Shown: positions 17,441-27,333, numbered from the stretch's first letter. The stretch: DNA of 64,000 bases from Kordiimonas sediminis (GCF_014656395.1 NZ_BNCI01000001.1:744001-808000); one strand, 5' to 3'. Numbers and translations: made by a program. Notes: a model not told the origin generated them from the letters alone.

Positions 17441-18100
17441 TTAACCGCTGCGGGTTGCAACCAGTATCCAGTTAGGATCACGCGATTTAACACTGCGTGC
17501 AAATGTCCAGACATCCGTCACGGTGATCGTATCAGACAAATTGCCTTCCACCGCATTACCGTCCTTATCACGGGTTACCGCAATAATCTCGGAATTGAAT
17601 GTAACTGTCAGCTCCGCATCCCGGCCATTAAGTTCCGCTGTGGTAATCTCTGCCTTCTCAATATCCAGAAGACGATTATCAAGGGTCTGTTCCGCTGCTT
17701 CGCGTGCATCAACGGCGCCAGCAAACTGCGCATACACGTCATCAGACAGAAAGTCTTTCAGAGTCTCAAGGTCCCCCTGCCAAAATGCCTCAAGAATCAT
17801 ACGGTATGCACCTTGGGCACCTTCCAGAAATTGTGCAGGATTAAACCGGCTGTCGGCACGCTGGATTTCAGACAGTCCCTGCCGGACAGCTGGATTAGCC
17901 TCAAACGCAACAACTGTTGCAGCATCCTGACGCGTATCCGCCTGACTTGCAGCCGGTCCCTGACGGCGATTGTCCATACCGTGCGGCGGCGCAGCAGGCG
18001 GCATCGGTTCATTGCCCGTTTTATTGCCCAGCTCGGACCGCAACCGCAACAACACAAATGCGGCAATCATGCCGATAAGAATAATATCAAAAAATTCCAT
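17441..18100 (-). CDS. Tim44-like domain protein (TimA type)
   Basis: 219 residues. One N-terminal transmembrane helix (about 3-19), a Pro/Gln-rich linker, and a C-terminal Tim44-like domain (about 75-217) with FLEGAQGAYRMILEAFWQGD and the late DVWTFARS segment. In mitochondria the domain belongs to the inner-membrane import motor; the alphaproteobacterial relative is thought to be its ancestor and its role is not settled. It is the first gene of the Tim44–mltA–Smr–Xre run and diverges from FxsA and SecB, which is the usual alphaproteobacterial order. Confidence 0.92.
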   Translation of the reverse strand: MEFFDIILIGMIAAFVLLRLRSELGNKTGNEPMPPAAPPHGMDNRRQGPAASQADTRQDAATVVAFEANPAVRQGLSEIQRADSRFNPAQFLEGAQGAYRMILEAFWQGDLETLKDFLSDDVYAQFAGAVDAREAAEQTLDNRLLDIEKAEITTAELNGRDAELTVTFNSEIIAVTRDKDGNAVEGNLSDTITVTDVWTFARSVKSRDPNWILVATRSG

Positions 18101-18198
18101 CGTTATACTTCAACCTGTTAATGTTTTTCCCTGCACCCATTGAAACCGGGGCCATGTCTTCCCTTATAAATAGGGCTAATAAGGAAAAAGAACAAGCG

Positions 18199-18705
18199 AT
18201 GCCACTAATCATTTTACTATTACTTCTGGGACTACCCGTCCTTGAATTGGCTGTACTGATAGATGTTGGTGCAGAAATAGGTGCAATTTCCACCGTCTTT
18301 CTGTGTCTACTGACAGCTGCAACCGGCCTATATCTTGTCCGTTTGCAGGGCCTTAAAGTTATTCAAGACCTACAAAATGCTGCGGCAAAAGGCGGCGCAG
18401 TAGAGGCACAGCTTGTGCATGGTTTTTTCCTTCTAATAGCAGGTATTTGTCTGTTTATCCCCGGATTTCTGACGGATGCTCTTGGTGCTTTGCTACTAAT
18501 ACCGCCGGTACGATTGTTTCTTGGCAGGGCCGGTCTTCGGAGAGGGTCATTCACCCGCGGTGGCCGTCATGGCGGCACATACACCCGTACGATCATTATC
18601 GATGGTGAATTCACAGAGAAAACAGGGCATCACCGTTCCGACAAAACTGATAGCATTGAGACAATAATACACACTAATCCCACAAAAAACGATGAGAAGA
18701 CCTAG
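18199..18705 (+). CDS. FxsA family membrane protein
   Basis: 168 residues with four hydrophobic segments. The FxsA domain covers about 1-115, including a PVLELAVLIDVGAEIG start, LQGLKVIQDLQ, and the diagnostic CLFIPGFLTDALGALLLIPPVR. A polar Gly/Arg tail follows. FxsA of E. coli suppresses phage T7 exclusion by F when overproduced; its normal function is unknown. Upstream in-frame ATGs at 18121 and 18154 exist, but 18199 gives the family N-terminus MPLII. It diverges from the Tim44-like gene and precedes secB. Confidence 0.92.
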   Translation: MPLIILLLLLGLPVLELAVLIDVGAEIGAISTVFLCLLTAATGLYLVRLQGLKVIQDLQNAAAKGGAVEAQLVHGFFLLIAGICLFIPGFLTDALGALLLIPPVRLFLGRAGLRRGSFTRGGRHGGTYTRTIIIDGEFTEKTGHHRSDKTDSIETIIHTNPTKNDEKT

Positions 18706-18862
18706 TTAAGGGGAATTGACTGTTGTCCGCTGCCACAAAGCATGCTAGCGGTTTCGCGGATTATTCCTTTGATCGACTTCCCTGCTAACGGGAATTGTTC
18801 TTATCAAAGATATAGAATACGCGGTTTACAATAACCGCCAGACCAGAGAAGAAGAGTGTAAA

Positions 18863-19414
18863 ATGGCTGAAAATGAAAACAACCAGGCACCAGAAGCAGG
18901 TGCTGCACAAGACGCAAGCCAGCCACAGGCGGGCATGGTAACACAGTATGTGAAAGACCTTTCTTTCGAAAATCCAAATGCACCTGCATCCCTGCAAAAC
19001 AATGGTGCTGCTGCACCAGCAATTGACGTAAATGTCAATGTTGGCGTGCGCCAGATGAACGAAGAAATGTATGAAGTCGAACTGAAGATTTCCGCAAAAG
19101 CAACGACTAAGACACAGGACGATCAGTCCATGACTGCCTTTGTTGTTGAGCTGGCATACGGTGGTCTGTTTGGCGTTCGTAACGTTCCAGAAGAAGCACT
19201 GAAAACATTCCTGCTTATTCAGGCACCAATGCTGATGTTCCCGTTTGCGCGCCGCGTTATTGCTGATGCAACACGCGATGGTGGCTTCCCGCCTCTGATG
19301 CTTGATCCGATTAACTTTGAAGCTCTGTATCAGGCGCAGCAAGCGCAAGCTGGTGCTGCTTCCGAGCCAGTGGGCGGATCAGATGACGCACCACAGCCGA
19401 TCAATCTGAATTAA
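18863..19414 (+). CDS. secB: Protein-export chaperone SecB
   Basis: 183 residues, with the SecB core at about 25-170 flanked by Ala/Gln-rich tails. The tetrameric cytoplasmic chaperone keeps preproteins unfolded and delivers them to SecA. Visible landmarks are YVKDLSFENPNAP, MYEVELKISA, ELAYGGLF and the highly conserved FPFARRVIADATRDGGFPPL segment (split here for length). The gene is monocistronic and ends in a strong hairpin terminator; FxsA and Tim44 beside it are the usual neighbours. Confidence 0.98.
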   Translation: MAENENNQAPEAGAAQDASQPQAGMVTQYVKDLSFENPNAPASLQNNGAAAPAIDVNVNVGVRQMNEEMYEVELKISAKATTKTQDDQSMTAFVVELAYGGLFGVRNVPEEALKTFLLIQAPMLMFPFARRVIADATRDGGFPPLMLDPINFEALYQAQQAQAGAASEPVGGSDDAPQPINLN

Positions 19415-19434
19415 TATCAGAACCACAGAATACC

Positions 19435-19468
19435 AAAAGCCGGCGAGATCATCTTGCCGGCTTTTTTT
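19435..19468 (+). terminator. Rho-independent terminator of secB
   Basis: The stem AAAAGCCGGC / GCCGGCTTTT with an 11-base loop is followed by further T residues. It also separates secB from the convergent holA gene. Confidence 0.92.
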
Positions 19469-19519
19469 ATGCCCGATACAGATAGTATTATGCTGTCAGA
19501 TCAATAAGACACTATGCAG

Positions 19520-20578
19520 TTATCGCCGCGTGCCAGAAGAACGGGCCGCCTTGGCAAGACTAAGAAGCGCCCTGCCACAGATAATGGTATCCGGGTTACC
19601 GGTTGTTTTACAGTCCAGTTCTGCATCAAGTAATATTTCCAGGCCACGATCGATCCGTGCTGGCGTCCACCGCCGCAGATCATCCTGAAACTTTGGCATA
19701 TCCTTGAAAAAAATCATTGGCCCAGACCGTTTAATCGCCTGATCCTGCGGTACACCGTCCGCCACAAGGCCGTGCACCAAATGCATCCGCAACAAGCGGT
19801 TTTGCACGATGCGCAGAATAGCAATCGTACTTTCTCCTGCGGTCAGTGCCCGTTCATAATATGTTTCCAGATCGGCAATCCTGCCAGCAGTCACGGCTTC
19901 GCTGATTGACCCGATATTCAGCGCGGCCGTATCACCGACACAGTTCATGGCATCTTCAACAGTAACCTGACTATCCGACCCCCTTTTATATAAGGCCAGT
20001 TTTTCCAGCTCCCCCCGGGAAACAATTCTATTGCTGCCCAGATTGGCTACCAGATAGGACATGGCATCTTTGGTCGGGGTAAGACCGGCACCGCCAAGAA
20101 CCTCCTGAATTAAACCAAAAAGGCCCTGTTCGTCATCTTCATAACACGGGATCGCTACCGCATTTTTTGCTTTTTCCGCTGCTTTCCGTAAGGCGGATGT
20201 TGGCTTCAGGTCCCCCCCCATGACAATGAGAAGGCCGTCTCCCATGGCATTATCCAGTGTCAGGGAAAATCCTTCCGCCAGACGGCTACTGTCAGTGGCA
20301 TCCTTGGTCGTGCCCTGAACCAGAACGAGCCGCCTGCCCCCCATCATGGATATTGCAGATACCTCATCTGACAAAATGCCAGGCGTGTCCCGAATGTCAG
20401 ACATATCAGGCTTGGCAACCTGAAAAGGGTCAGACAGGTCCGGAGCTACCTGTTTTGCAATCAGATGCGCGCGCTCCCGCACCAAGCCTTCATCACGACC
20501 ATACACCAGTACAGCGCGCACAGACGGATCCAGTTTTTTCAGGGTTGCGGGAATATCACGCGGCTTCAGGGCAACCAT
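19520..20578 (-). CDS. holA: DNA polymerase III delta subunit
   Basis: 352 residues, matching the clamp-loader delta subunit that opens the beta clamp. The N-terminal domain has VLVYGRDEGLVRERA, then DEVSAISMMGGRRLVLV and a helical C-terminal collar (about 215-350) with RIVQNRLLRMH. As in other delta subunits there is no working Walker A. The start overlaps the lptE stop by one base, so leuS–lptE–holA is one operon. That order is conserved in alphaproteobacteria. Confidence 0.94.
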   Translation of the reverse strand: MVALKPRDIPATLKKLDPSVRAVLVYGRDEGLVRERAHLIAKQVAPDLSDPFQVAKPDMSDIRDTPGILSDEVSAISMMGGRRLVLVQGTTKDATDSSRLAEGFSLTLDNAMGDGLLIVMGGDLKPTSALRKAAEKAKNAVAIPCYEDDEQGLFGLIQEVLGGAGLTPTKDAMSYLVANLGSNRIVSRGELEKLALYKRGSDSQVTVEDAMNCVGDTAALNIGSISEAVTAGRIADLETYYERALTAGESTIAILRIVQNRLLRMHLVHGLVADGVPQDQAIKRSGPMIFFKDMPKFQDDLRRWTPARIDRGLEILLDAELDCKTTGNPDTIICGRALLSLAKAARSSGTRR

Positions 20579-21096
20579 CAGCGCTGACTTTCCTGACTAT
20601 TGTCTTTCCCGGCCGCAGGGGCGAGTGTGAAAGCAATACGGCGGTGAATTCTGTCAGCCAGATCAAGAGCAAGACGACGTGCCGTATCTTCACGCTGCAT
20701 AACAGTGGCAAAATCAGAGATCACGATATCATAGGTGGTGCGGGTTACATAAGTGTCTGACAGAACCTCTGCCCCGTCAGAAAGCCTCACCAGCGAGAAG
20801 TCCGCCCGCATGATCAATTGTTCCTGCGTGGCAGACGTATCCGGTTTGATACCAAATGTGTCCAGGGTCTGGGTTAACACTACCTGTACACGGTAGTCCG
20901 GCGCACCTGTGTGACCCAGCCGGTCCTGCAGATGAAACCGCATCTGCTGACCCAGGCGGTCCGGGATCGGTGCCACCTCCACCGTTGATAAAACAGCAGG
21001 GATACCAGCACCTCCGGCCCCTTCTTTGTACAAAGGCTTGAAACCGCACGCAGACGGCAAAAGCAAAAGGACCAAAAGTGCTGCTACTCTAAGCAT
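20578..21096 (-). CDS. lptE: LPS-assembly lipoprotein LptE
   Basis: 172 residues. A lipoprotein signal ends in LPSAC (Cys17), so it is lipidated and sent to the outer membrane, where LptE plugs the LptD barrel that places LPS at the surface. The family features GFKPLY just after the lipid Cys and the late SDFATVMQREDTARRLALDLA segment are clear. Its start overlaps the leuS stop and its stop overlaps the holA start, each by one base, which indicates coupled translation. Confidence 0.92.
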   Translation of the reverse strand: MLRVAALLVLLLLPSACGFKPLYKEGAGGAGIPAVLSTVEVAPIPDRLGQQMRFHLQDRLGHTGAPDYRVQVVLTQTLDTFGIKPDTSATQEQLIMRADFSLVRLSDGAEVLSDTYVTRTTYDIVISDFATVMQREDTARRLALDLADRIHRRIAFTLAPAAGKDNSQESQR

Positions 21097-23663
21097 TATC
21101 CCACCACAATATTGACGATCCGGCCAGGGACAACGATCACTTTTCTGATCGTCTTGTCTTCCAGGAACTTCTGGACCTTTTCACTGGCTTTTGCCAGCGC
21201 TTCAATCGCATCCTTATCCAGATCTTTTGCAACTTCGATCGTATCACGAACCTTGCCGTTTACCTGCACTGCCATTTTGACAGTGTTGTCAACAGTCAGA
21301 GCTTCATCAAAAGCAGGCCATTTTGTTCTGGCAACAAGAGTATCGTACCCAAGTTCGCGCCAAAGCTCCTCAGCAAGGTGAGGCATCATAGGGGCAACCA
21401 TCAGCACCAGTGTCTCCAGCGCTTCACGCAACACTTCCTCAGTGCCTGGCCCCTCAAGGTCCGCACTGATAGCATTTGCAAATTCATACAAACGCGCAAC
21501 CGCTTTGTTGAAATGGAGATTCTCAATGTCGCTCGTCACGCCCTTGATCGTCTTGTGTGTTGCCTTGCGCAGAGCAAGTGCACTGTCAGAAATCTCGCTT
21601 GGGATCGCAGCGCCCAGTTCGTCAGCCAGACGGTGTGCATTGCCTGTAACCAGACGGTAGACACGCTGGTTGAAACGCCACGCACCCTCAATACCAGATT
21701 CAGTCCACAACAAATCGCGTTCTGGCGGACTGTCAGACAACATAAACCAGCGCGCCGTATCTGCGCCGTACTGATCAATAATATCATCCGGGTCGACGAC
21801 ATTTTTCTTCGACTTGGACATTTTCTCTACGCGGCCCTCTGTAACCTCCAGGCCGGAATCACCGCGGAACATAGTGCCGTCTTCACGGGTTCTGACAAGC
21901 TCAGGGAAAACCCACTGTCCGTCAGAGTCCTTATAGGTTACGTGATTGACCATCCCTTGAGTGAAAAGCCCTTCAAACGGCTCTTTGAAATTGGTCATGC
22001 CAATTTTATTCAGAGCCCGTGTGAAGAAACGGGAATACAACAGGTGCAGGATCGCATGTTCAATGCCGCCAATATACTGATTGACCGGCAACCAGTCATT
22101 GACAACATCTTTTTCAAACGGCTCATCATGGTTCGGCGAACAGAAGCGCAGGAAATACCAGGACGAATCCACAAACGTGTCCATCGTATCTGTTTCGCGC
22201 CGGGCTGGCTTGCCGCAGCTTGGGCAATTTACATGTTTCCACTCCGGGTGGTGATCCAGCGGATTACCCGGTTTTTCAAAGGAGACATCCTCAGGCAGCT
22301 TTACCGGCAACTGATCCACAGGCACAGGTACAACGCCGCAGTCATCACAGTGAATAATCGGAATAGGCGTGCCCCAATACCGTTGGCGGGATACGCCCCA
22401 ATCACGCAGGCGGTAATTGACAGTCCGTTCCCCCCAACCGTCTTCTTCCGCACGGTCAAGGATCGCCGCAAGGGCAGCATCGGTTGTCATTCCGGTCATA
22501 AAGTCAGAATTCGCGATCTTGCCGGGGCCTGTGTATGCTTCATTCTCTACAGAGAAAGTAGCAGCATCTTCCCCGTCCGGGACAACAACCACACGCACGG
22601 GCAAATCATACTTGCGGGCAAAATCCAAATCGCGCTGATCATGGGCAGGGCAGGCAAAAACCGCCCCGGTGCCATAATCCATCAAAACGAAGTTGGCCAC
22701 AAAGACAGGCAGCTTCCAGTTTGGATCAAGCGGATGATCAACGGTCAAACCAGTGTTAAAGCCCTTCTTCTCAGCTTTCTCGATCGCTTCCTCGGTTGTA
22801 CCCATTTCCCGGCATTCTTCACAGAAAGCAGCCAGTTCCGGGTTATCTTCTGCCAGTTTCTGCGCCAGTGGATGGTCTGCAGCGATCGCACAGAAGCTTG
22901 CACCGTACAGCGTATCCGGGCGGGTCGTGTACACCGTCAGAATGTCGTACGAATCAGTAATACTGAAATCAATCTTCAAGCCTTCTGACCGACCGATCCA
23001 GTTTTCCTGCATCAACCGAACCTTATCCGGCCAGCGGTCAAGGTCCTTCAACCCTTCAAGAAGGTCTTCGGCAAAATCCGTAATACGCAAGAACCACTGA
23101 GACAGCTTCCGGCGCTCTACCTTCGCACCAGAACGCCATCCACAGCCGTCGATAACCTGCTCGTTCGCCAGAACCGTATTGTCAACAGGGTCCCAATTAA
23201 CCCAGGATTCACGGCGATAAATCAAACCGGCTTTTAAAAACTCGAGGAATATCCGCTGCTCCTGACCGTAATACTCTGGGTCACAGGTCGCAATCTCGCG
23301 ACTCCAGTCAACAGCCAGGCCAACCTGTTTTAGCTGGTCGCGCATATTCGCAATATTGTCATAGGTCCAATCAGCCGGGTGCGTCTTGCGCTCCATTGCA
23401 GCATTTTCTGCCGGCATCCCAAACGCATCCCACCCCATCGGATGCAGGACTTCATAGCCGCGCGCCTTGCGGAAACGAGCAACAACGTCCCCCATCGTAT
23501 AGTTACGGACATGGCCCATGTGCACCCGACCAGACGGATACGGGAACATTTCCAACACATAATATTTTGGCTTGTCGGACGACACATCAGTTTTGAAAAC
23601 TTCTGTTTCCTGCCAGACTTTTTGCCATTTGGCTTCAGTTGCCTTTGCGTTATAGCGCGACAT
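21096..23663 (-). CDS. leuS: Leucine-tRNA ligase
   Basis: 855 residues, a full-length bacterial class Ia leucyl-tRNA synthetase. The HIGH motif appears as HMGH in [14 protein letters not shown] and the KMSKS loop is present in [14 protein letters not shown]. Between them lies the CP1 editing domain with [14 protein letters not shown] and [16 protein letters not shown], needed to hydrolyse Ile- and Met-tRNA(Leu). A four-Cys zinc ribbon (CDDC, CPSC) is also visible. It is the first gene of leuS–lptE–holA; 108 bases separate it from the DUF3576 gene on the same strand. Confidence 0.98.
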   Translation of the reverse strand: MSRYNAKATEAKWQKVWQETEVFKTDVSSDKPKYYVLEMFPYPSGRVHMGHVRNYTMGDVVARFRKARGYEVLHPMGWDAFGMPAENAAMERKTHPADWTYDNIANMRDQLKQVGLAVDWSREIATCDPEYYGQEQRIFLEFLKAGLIYRRESWVNWDPVDNTVLANEQVIDGCGWRSGAKVERRKLSQWFLRITDFAEDLLEGLKDLDRWPDKVRLMQENWIGRSEGLKIDFSITDSYDILTVYTTRPDTLYGASFCAIAADHPLAQKLAEDNPELAAFCEECREMGTTEEAIEKAEKKGFNTGLTVDHPLDPNWKLPVFVANFVLMDYGTGAVFACPAHDQRDLDFARKYDLPVRVVVVPDGEDAATFSVENEAYTGPGKIANSDFMTGMTTDAALAAILDRAEEDGWGERTVNYRLRDWGVSRQRYWGTPIPIIHCDDCGVVPVPVDQLPVKLPEDVSFEKPGNPLDHHPEWKHVNCPSCGKPARRETDTMDTFVDSSWYFLRFCSPNHDEPFEKDVVNDWLPVNQYIGGIEHAILHLLYSRFFTRALNKIGMTNFKEPFEGLFTQGMVNHVTYKDSDGQWVFPELVRTREDGTMFRGDSGLEVTEGRVEKMSKSKKNVVDPDDIIDQYGADTARWFMLSDSPPERDLLWTESGIEGAWRFNQRVYRLVTGNAHRLADELGAAIPSEISDSALALRKATHKTIKGVTSDIENLHFNKAVARLYEFANAISADLEGPGTEEVLREALETLVLMVAPMMPHLAEELWRELGYDTLVARTKWPAFDEALTVDNTVKMAVQVNGKVRDTIEVAKDLDKDAIEALAKASEKVQKFLEDKTIRKVIVVPGRIVNIVVG

Positions 23664-23771
23664 TTCTCTCTCGGGATGTTCTTAATATTATTCGTATAAC
23701 AGGATCAGTTGTGCCCAAAAGCCTGTTCCCAGCAAATGGGAACCACCGGCATAGGGCACATGATCTTTTTT

Positions 23772-24200
23772 TTAACTGCCAACCCGCAGCATACGGGCCT
23801 TGGTCAAAATGGCTTCTTCGATCTGCAGTGCCGTTTGGGCCTGTACAGGAACGGCGATCCACTGACCCTCTTTCAGTTCCTGACGGGAAACAGCAACGCG
23901 AATACCGTCGGACCGAAGCGCCTGTGACAAAAAGCTGACAGTTACCTTAACCCGCTCGTTCGGCATGTCTGGTGTGGAGTGCCAGTCACTGACAATAACC
24001 GCCGCCCGCGGATCAGCATTCTGGATCGGTAAAAAGGAAAGTGTATCGAGCGTAGCCTGCCACAAATAACCATTCACACCCAGTGCCGTTGTCTTTGGCT
24101 CCAGTGTTGATTTTACATCGTCATCACCACCGAACATAGAACATGCGCCCAGTGTCAGTGTTAGTCCAAGTAGGGCAACCAAATGGAAAGCCTTTTGCAT
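23772..24200 (-). CDS. DUF3576 lipoprotein
   Basis: 142 residues. The signal peptide ends in a lipobox LGAC (Cys20). The rest matches DUF3576, a small family found upstream of leuS in alphaproteobacteria: GVNGYLWQATLDTLSFLPI, then an AAVIVSDWHSTP segment and a RMLRVGS-type end. It is presumably anchored in the outer membrane; function unknown. Its constant place next to leuS–lptE hints at envelope or LPS assembly, an inference only. A 12-bp palindrome TTTTGATCAAAA lies 38 bases upstream of the start. Confidence 0.9.
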   Translation of the reverse strand: MQKAFHLVALLGLTLTLGACSMFGGDDDVKSTLEPKTTALGVNGYLWQATLDTLSFLPIQNADPRAAVIVSDWHSTPDMPNERVKVTVSFLSQALRSDGIRVAVSRQELKEGQWIAVPVQAQTALQIEEAILTKARMLRVGS

Positions 24201-24237
24201 AGTCGATACCTCGTTCCTGAGTCTTTTTTTCGGGCAA

Positions 24238-24249
24238 TTTTGATCAAAA
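24238..24249. promoter_or_regulatory. 12-bp palindrome between the DUF3576 and beta-barrel genes
   Basis: TTTTGATCAAAA is a perfect palindrome in the 237-base divergent region, 38 bases before the DUF3576 start. It could be an operator or chance in AT-rich DNA; no family of regulators is suggested by it. Confidence 0.25.
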
Positions 24250-24437
24250 ATTCACATTTGCACCGATATCCACAGGCGGTTATAGCCGGGACTTGTGGCT
24301 GTGACCAGACAGAAATACGACGAATCGTGACCAAATGGCCACATTGTAGGTATTATTTTTAAATTCAAAGGATCAGATACCGATACATCGTAACAGTTTC
24401 ATTGAAATGTAATCAATTGCTGGTTAAGAAGTAAGAT

Positions 24438-25313
24438 ATGAAACGTGCGCTTACAGCATTGGCCTTTTGTGTTCTGGTAACATCGGTTACCGGAACTGTT
24501 CGTGCTGAGGAAAAGACCCGTTTTGAATCTACAGGGTTTCTGCAAAGCCTTGATTTGTTCATTACCAAACAAATCGACAAACTACGCGGTAACAACACAA
24601 CCCTGAAAACAGATTCAGAAAAAGACCTGAAACTAAGTCTGCGCGACACGTCCGACGAAAAGGCGTCCGGTTTTCTTTACCTGAAAGACAAGTCTTCGTC
24701 TAACAGTGTCGACACTGTTCCCCTGTCAGAGCGTCCTGACTTTTCTTCGCTTCTGTCTTCTGACGGCTCCTTCCGCAGTGGTCGGGATCTGTTTGGCACA
24801 CAGAACAAGCTTGGGCTGATGCTCGGTGCCAGCAAAGAAGGCAAAAATGATGGCCTGCTGTTGGGGCTGGAAAGCAATTACCGGCTGGCACAGCCTGATT
24901 ATTCGGTATCAAGTGCCTTTGCGGATATTACCAGTGACTTTAACACCCGCCATGCAAGCGTCAGTTTTCTTGTCGGCTATTCCGGTTTTAATATTGATGC
25001 TTCTTTCAACCGTGATGAAAGCCTTTTCCACGGCAACGGCAGCGGCTATGACGTCGGGCTTTCCTATAACCATAACAAATGGTCTGCGCGCTTGAGCCTG
25101 AGCGAATATAAGCGCGGCGTTGATTTGTTCGGTATCGAAAACGAAGCACGCAGCATCATTTCTGTCGAGCTTGGCGCCCGTTACCGCCTGAGCGACAATC
25201 TTGGACTGCAGGGCAGCGTCCGTGTGTATGATTATAGCCAGCGGATGATGATCAACCCTGGCCGCGGCGAATTCTCTCAGATGATTTTGCTGGGCGGTCG
25301 CCTGACCTTCTAA
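24438..25313 (+). CDS. Outer-membrane beta-barrel-like protein of unknown function
   Basis: 291 residues. A signal peptide (about 1-23, cleavage after VRA) precedes a polar Ser/Asp-rich region (about 30-110). From about 120 on, alternating amphipathic strands follow, such as NKLGLMLGAS, LLLGLESNYRL, ASVSFLVGYS and IISVELGARYRL, and the chain ends in GGRLTF with the C-terminal Phe typical of barrels recognised by the BAM complex. I recognise no named family. It stands alone between the DUF3576 gene and the ThiE-like gene. A porin-like or surface role is an inference. Confidence 0.7.
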   Translation: MKRALTALAFCVLVTSVTGTVRAEEKTRFESTGFLQSLDLFITKQIDKLRGNNTTLKTDSEKDLKLSLRDTSDEKASGFLYLKDKSSSNSVDTVPLSERPDFSSLLSSDGSFRSGRDLFGTQNKLGLMLGASKEGKNDGLLLGLESNYRLAQPDYSVSSAFADITSDFNTRHASVSFLVGYSGFNIDASFNRDESLFHGNGSGYDVGLSYNHNKWSARLSLSEYKRGVDLFGIENEARSIISVELGARYRLSDNLGLQGSVRVYDYSQRMMINPGRGEFSQMILLGGRLTF

Positions 25314-25419
25314 AGCCTCCCATTCTTAAGATACTGACAGCCTCATCAAAGAGGCTAAAATCAGCTATTGTCTGATTGTCAGCAGACCCACGCCTTGTAT
25401 TTACATTTTAAAAAGGGCT

Positions 25420-26028
25420 TCAGCCTTTTGTCGCGCTGTTAAATGCATCAATGGCAGCAATGCCAGCTATGCCCAACCTACGTAGCGGCCGCACGGTGCG
25501 CGCATTAACACCGCCCAGCGCAATCACCCGGTCCCGTATCCCAGAAGTCAGGCGGGCAAACCGGTGAATGCCAAGCGGCTGCTTGCCTGCATGGCTGGTG
25601 GTTGCAAAAACAGGTGACACCAACACAAAAGGAATGGCCAGTTCCTGCGCCCGGCGGAGCGAACGGCGCCCATGACACGCTGCAGAAAAAACAGGCAGGC
25701 CTGACCGGGGCCTGCTGAATAACAGATGATCTGGCAAATGCACACCGTCCGCCCGTATCCGCCGGGCGAGACCATAGTCCGCCGCGACCACACAGTAGAG
25801 GCGGTGCACCCGACACAGGGCCCGAACCGACCGTGCAAACTGCTCGCGGTCGCGTGCATCATACTCGCGAATAATAACGACACTTCCAGCAGGCAATCGG
25901 CTTATCGTCAACAATGCATTCGGGTCCTTGTTTCTGTCTGTCATATATATAAGGACAGACATTCCAGGAAACTGCGTTGTTCCCCTAGAGCTGAAATGCC
26001 AGTTTTTCCCGTTTTGCATCTTGACCAT
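25420..26028 (-). CDS. Thiamine-phosphate synthase-like (ThiE/TenI) protein
   Basis: 202 residues of the ThiE/TenI (beta/alpha)8 barrel. Visible are GVHLPDHLL where ThiE has the HLGQxD loop, FVLVSPVFATTSHAGK at the phosphate/anion site, and IALGGVNARTV. The GQxD metal-binding part is degenerate, and no other thiamine gene is near, so thiamine-phosphate synthesis is possible but not assured. It may be a TenI-like paralogue. The start could be 26028, chosen here, or ATG 25962, which would give an N-terminus (MSVLIYMTD) closer to the family. It diverges from the YggS-family gene across 57 bases. Confidence 0.7.
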   Translation of the reverse strand: MVKMQNGKNWHFSSRGTTQFPGMSVLIYMTDRNKDPNALLTISRLPAGSVVIIREYDARDREQFARSVRALCRVHRLYCVVAADYGLARRIRADGVHLPDHLLFSRPRSGLPVFSAACHGRRSLRRAQELAIPFVLVSPVFATTSHAGKQPLGIHRFARLTSGIRDRVIALGGVNARTVRPLRRLGIAGIAAIDAFNSATKG

Positions 26029-26085
26029 TTCCCTGACCTATCACATAGGATGGGGCCAATATAGTCAAAGTGAAAAGAATGAGCC

Positions 26086-26766
26086 ATGTCCCAGTCTATC
26101 AATGACAAGATTACAACCATCCACGATGAAATTGCATCCATGTGCAAATATGCCGATGTTGCCCTGAATACGCCAAAGCTGATTGCCGTATCCAAGGTCC
26201 AAAGCGATGAACGTATAGAAGAGGCTCTGGCGGCGGGCCTGCGTGTTTTTGGTGAAAATCGTGTTCAGGAGGCACAGGAACACTGGCTAGAACGGCGCAA
26301 ATCGTATCCCGACCTTGAACTACATCTGATTGGTGGCCTGCAAACCAACAAAACTGCTGATGCCGTTGCCCTTTTTGACAGCATACAAACCATTGACCGC
26401 CCAAAGTTGGCGCGCGCAATTGCAGCCGAAATGGCGAAACAAGGGAGAACCCTATCGCTGTTCATTCAGGTAAACACCGGCGAAGAAGAACAAAAAGGCG
26501 GCTGCCTGCCTGCTGATCTGGACGCCCTTGTGACCCTATGCCGGGAGGAACTGAACCTAACCATTGATGGCCTGATGTGTATCCCGCCGGTGGACGATGA
26601 CCCGTCGCTTCATTTTGCCCTGTTGAAAAAACTGGCGAAACGGCACGGTATCGAGCGTCTGTCCATGGGAATGAGCAACGATTACGCCCTTGCTGCCGCT
26701 ATGGGCGCCACCGACATACGTGTTGGAACTGCGCTTTTTGGGGAACGTGATTATTCTGCCGCGTAG
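26086..26766 (+). CDS. YggS family pyridoxal-phosphate homeostasis protein
   Basis: 226 residues, the YggS/PLPBP length. The single barrel resembles alanine racemase domain 1. The PLP-binding Lys lies in LIAVSKVQ (about residue 36), followed by FGENRVQE, LHLIGGLQTNK, IQVNTGEEEQKGG and SMGMSNDY. In this family GLQTNK is normally GxLQxNK, so the substitution is mild. It binds PLP and influences vitamin B6 and amino-acid pools without known catalysis. In many bacteria it sits beside division genes; here its neighbours are the ThiE-like gene and an L,D-transpeptidase gene. Confidence 0.95.
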   Translation: MSQSINDKITTIHDEIASMCKYADVALNTPKLIAVSKVQSDERIEEALAAGLRVFGENRVQEAQEHWLERRKSYPDLELHLIGGLQTNKTADAVALFDSIQTIDRPKLARAIAAEMAKQGRTLSLFIQVNTGEEEQKGGCLPADLDALVTLCREELNLTIDGLMCIPPVDDDPSLHFALLKKLAKRHGIERLSMGMSNDYALAAAMGATDIRVGTALFGERDYSAA

Positions 26767-26802
26767 GAATTATGCCCGCCACGGCTACACAAAAAGTCCG
26801 AC

Positions 26803-27333
26803 CTATGACGGCATCTCAATCACCAGAGTATCGCTTAACATCAATTGCCTGATCATGCGCGTCAGGTCGTCCTCTGATAATGCAATGCAGCCCCGTGTCG
26901 GGGTATAGCCTTCCCGTGCGATATGCATAAAAATCGCGCTGCCTTTGCCTGGAACAGTTGGGGCATCATTGTGTCCCAGAACCACTATAATGTTATAAAG
27001 ATTGTCATCCCGCCACAGCTTTTCGTGACTGGCGGCAAAAGGTAACCCTACGGGCTTATTATAATATTTGCTGGCAACATCATCGCACCAGCCCATGTCA
27101 GGCCTGATCGGTTTAGTGTTATACAGACTAACTGGCTCTTCAACCATATCAGGCCGGTAATAAATCCGGCGGAACGGATAGATGCCTGCGGGTGTGGCAC
27201 CGTCGCCTTCTTCTTTATCGTCCTGGGGAATTACACCGCCCGCACCAAGAGCACAAGGCGCCTCAAACAAGGGGCCTATTACGCGCCCCTTCCGGCTATC
27301 TGTCTTATCTGGCACAACTCTATATTGGCGCAT
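26803..27333 (-). CDS. L,D-transpeptidase-fold (YkuD) protein
   Basis: 176 residues with the catalytic signature HIAREGYTPTRGCIAL: the His, the T-R-G-C with the Cys nucleophile, and the following hydrophobics fit the YkuD pattern. GDGATPAGIYPF is also typical of the compact subgroup. These enzymes form 3-3 or lipoprotein links in peptidoglycan, but I see no signal peptide (the chain starts MRQYRVVPDK), so export is unclear. The gene is convergent with the YggS-family gene and 21 bases downstream of ribA on the same strand, likely one transcript. Confidence 0.88.
   Translation of the reverse strand: MRQYRVVPDKTDSRKGRVIGPLFEAPCALGAGGVIPQDDKEEGDGATPAGIYPFRRIYYRPDMVEEPVSLYNTKPIRPDMGWCDDVASKYYNKPVGLPFAASHEKLWRDDNLYNIIVVLGHNDAPTVPGKGSAIFMHIAREGYTPTRGCIALSEDDLTRMIRQLMLSDTLVIEMPS

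Noticed and set aside
21378-22988. A 536-codon frame antisense to leuS.
   Set aside because: It lies wholly within leuS, whose protein is unmistakable; long antisense frames arise from codon bias. The sequence has no domain and no ribosome site.
24265-24275. ATATCCACA, one base from a DnaA box, before the beta-barrel gene.
   Set aside because: A single isolated one-mismatch match far from the cluster; expected by chance.
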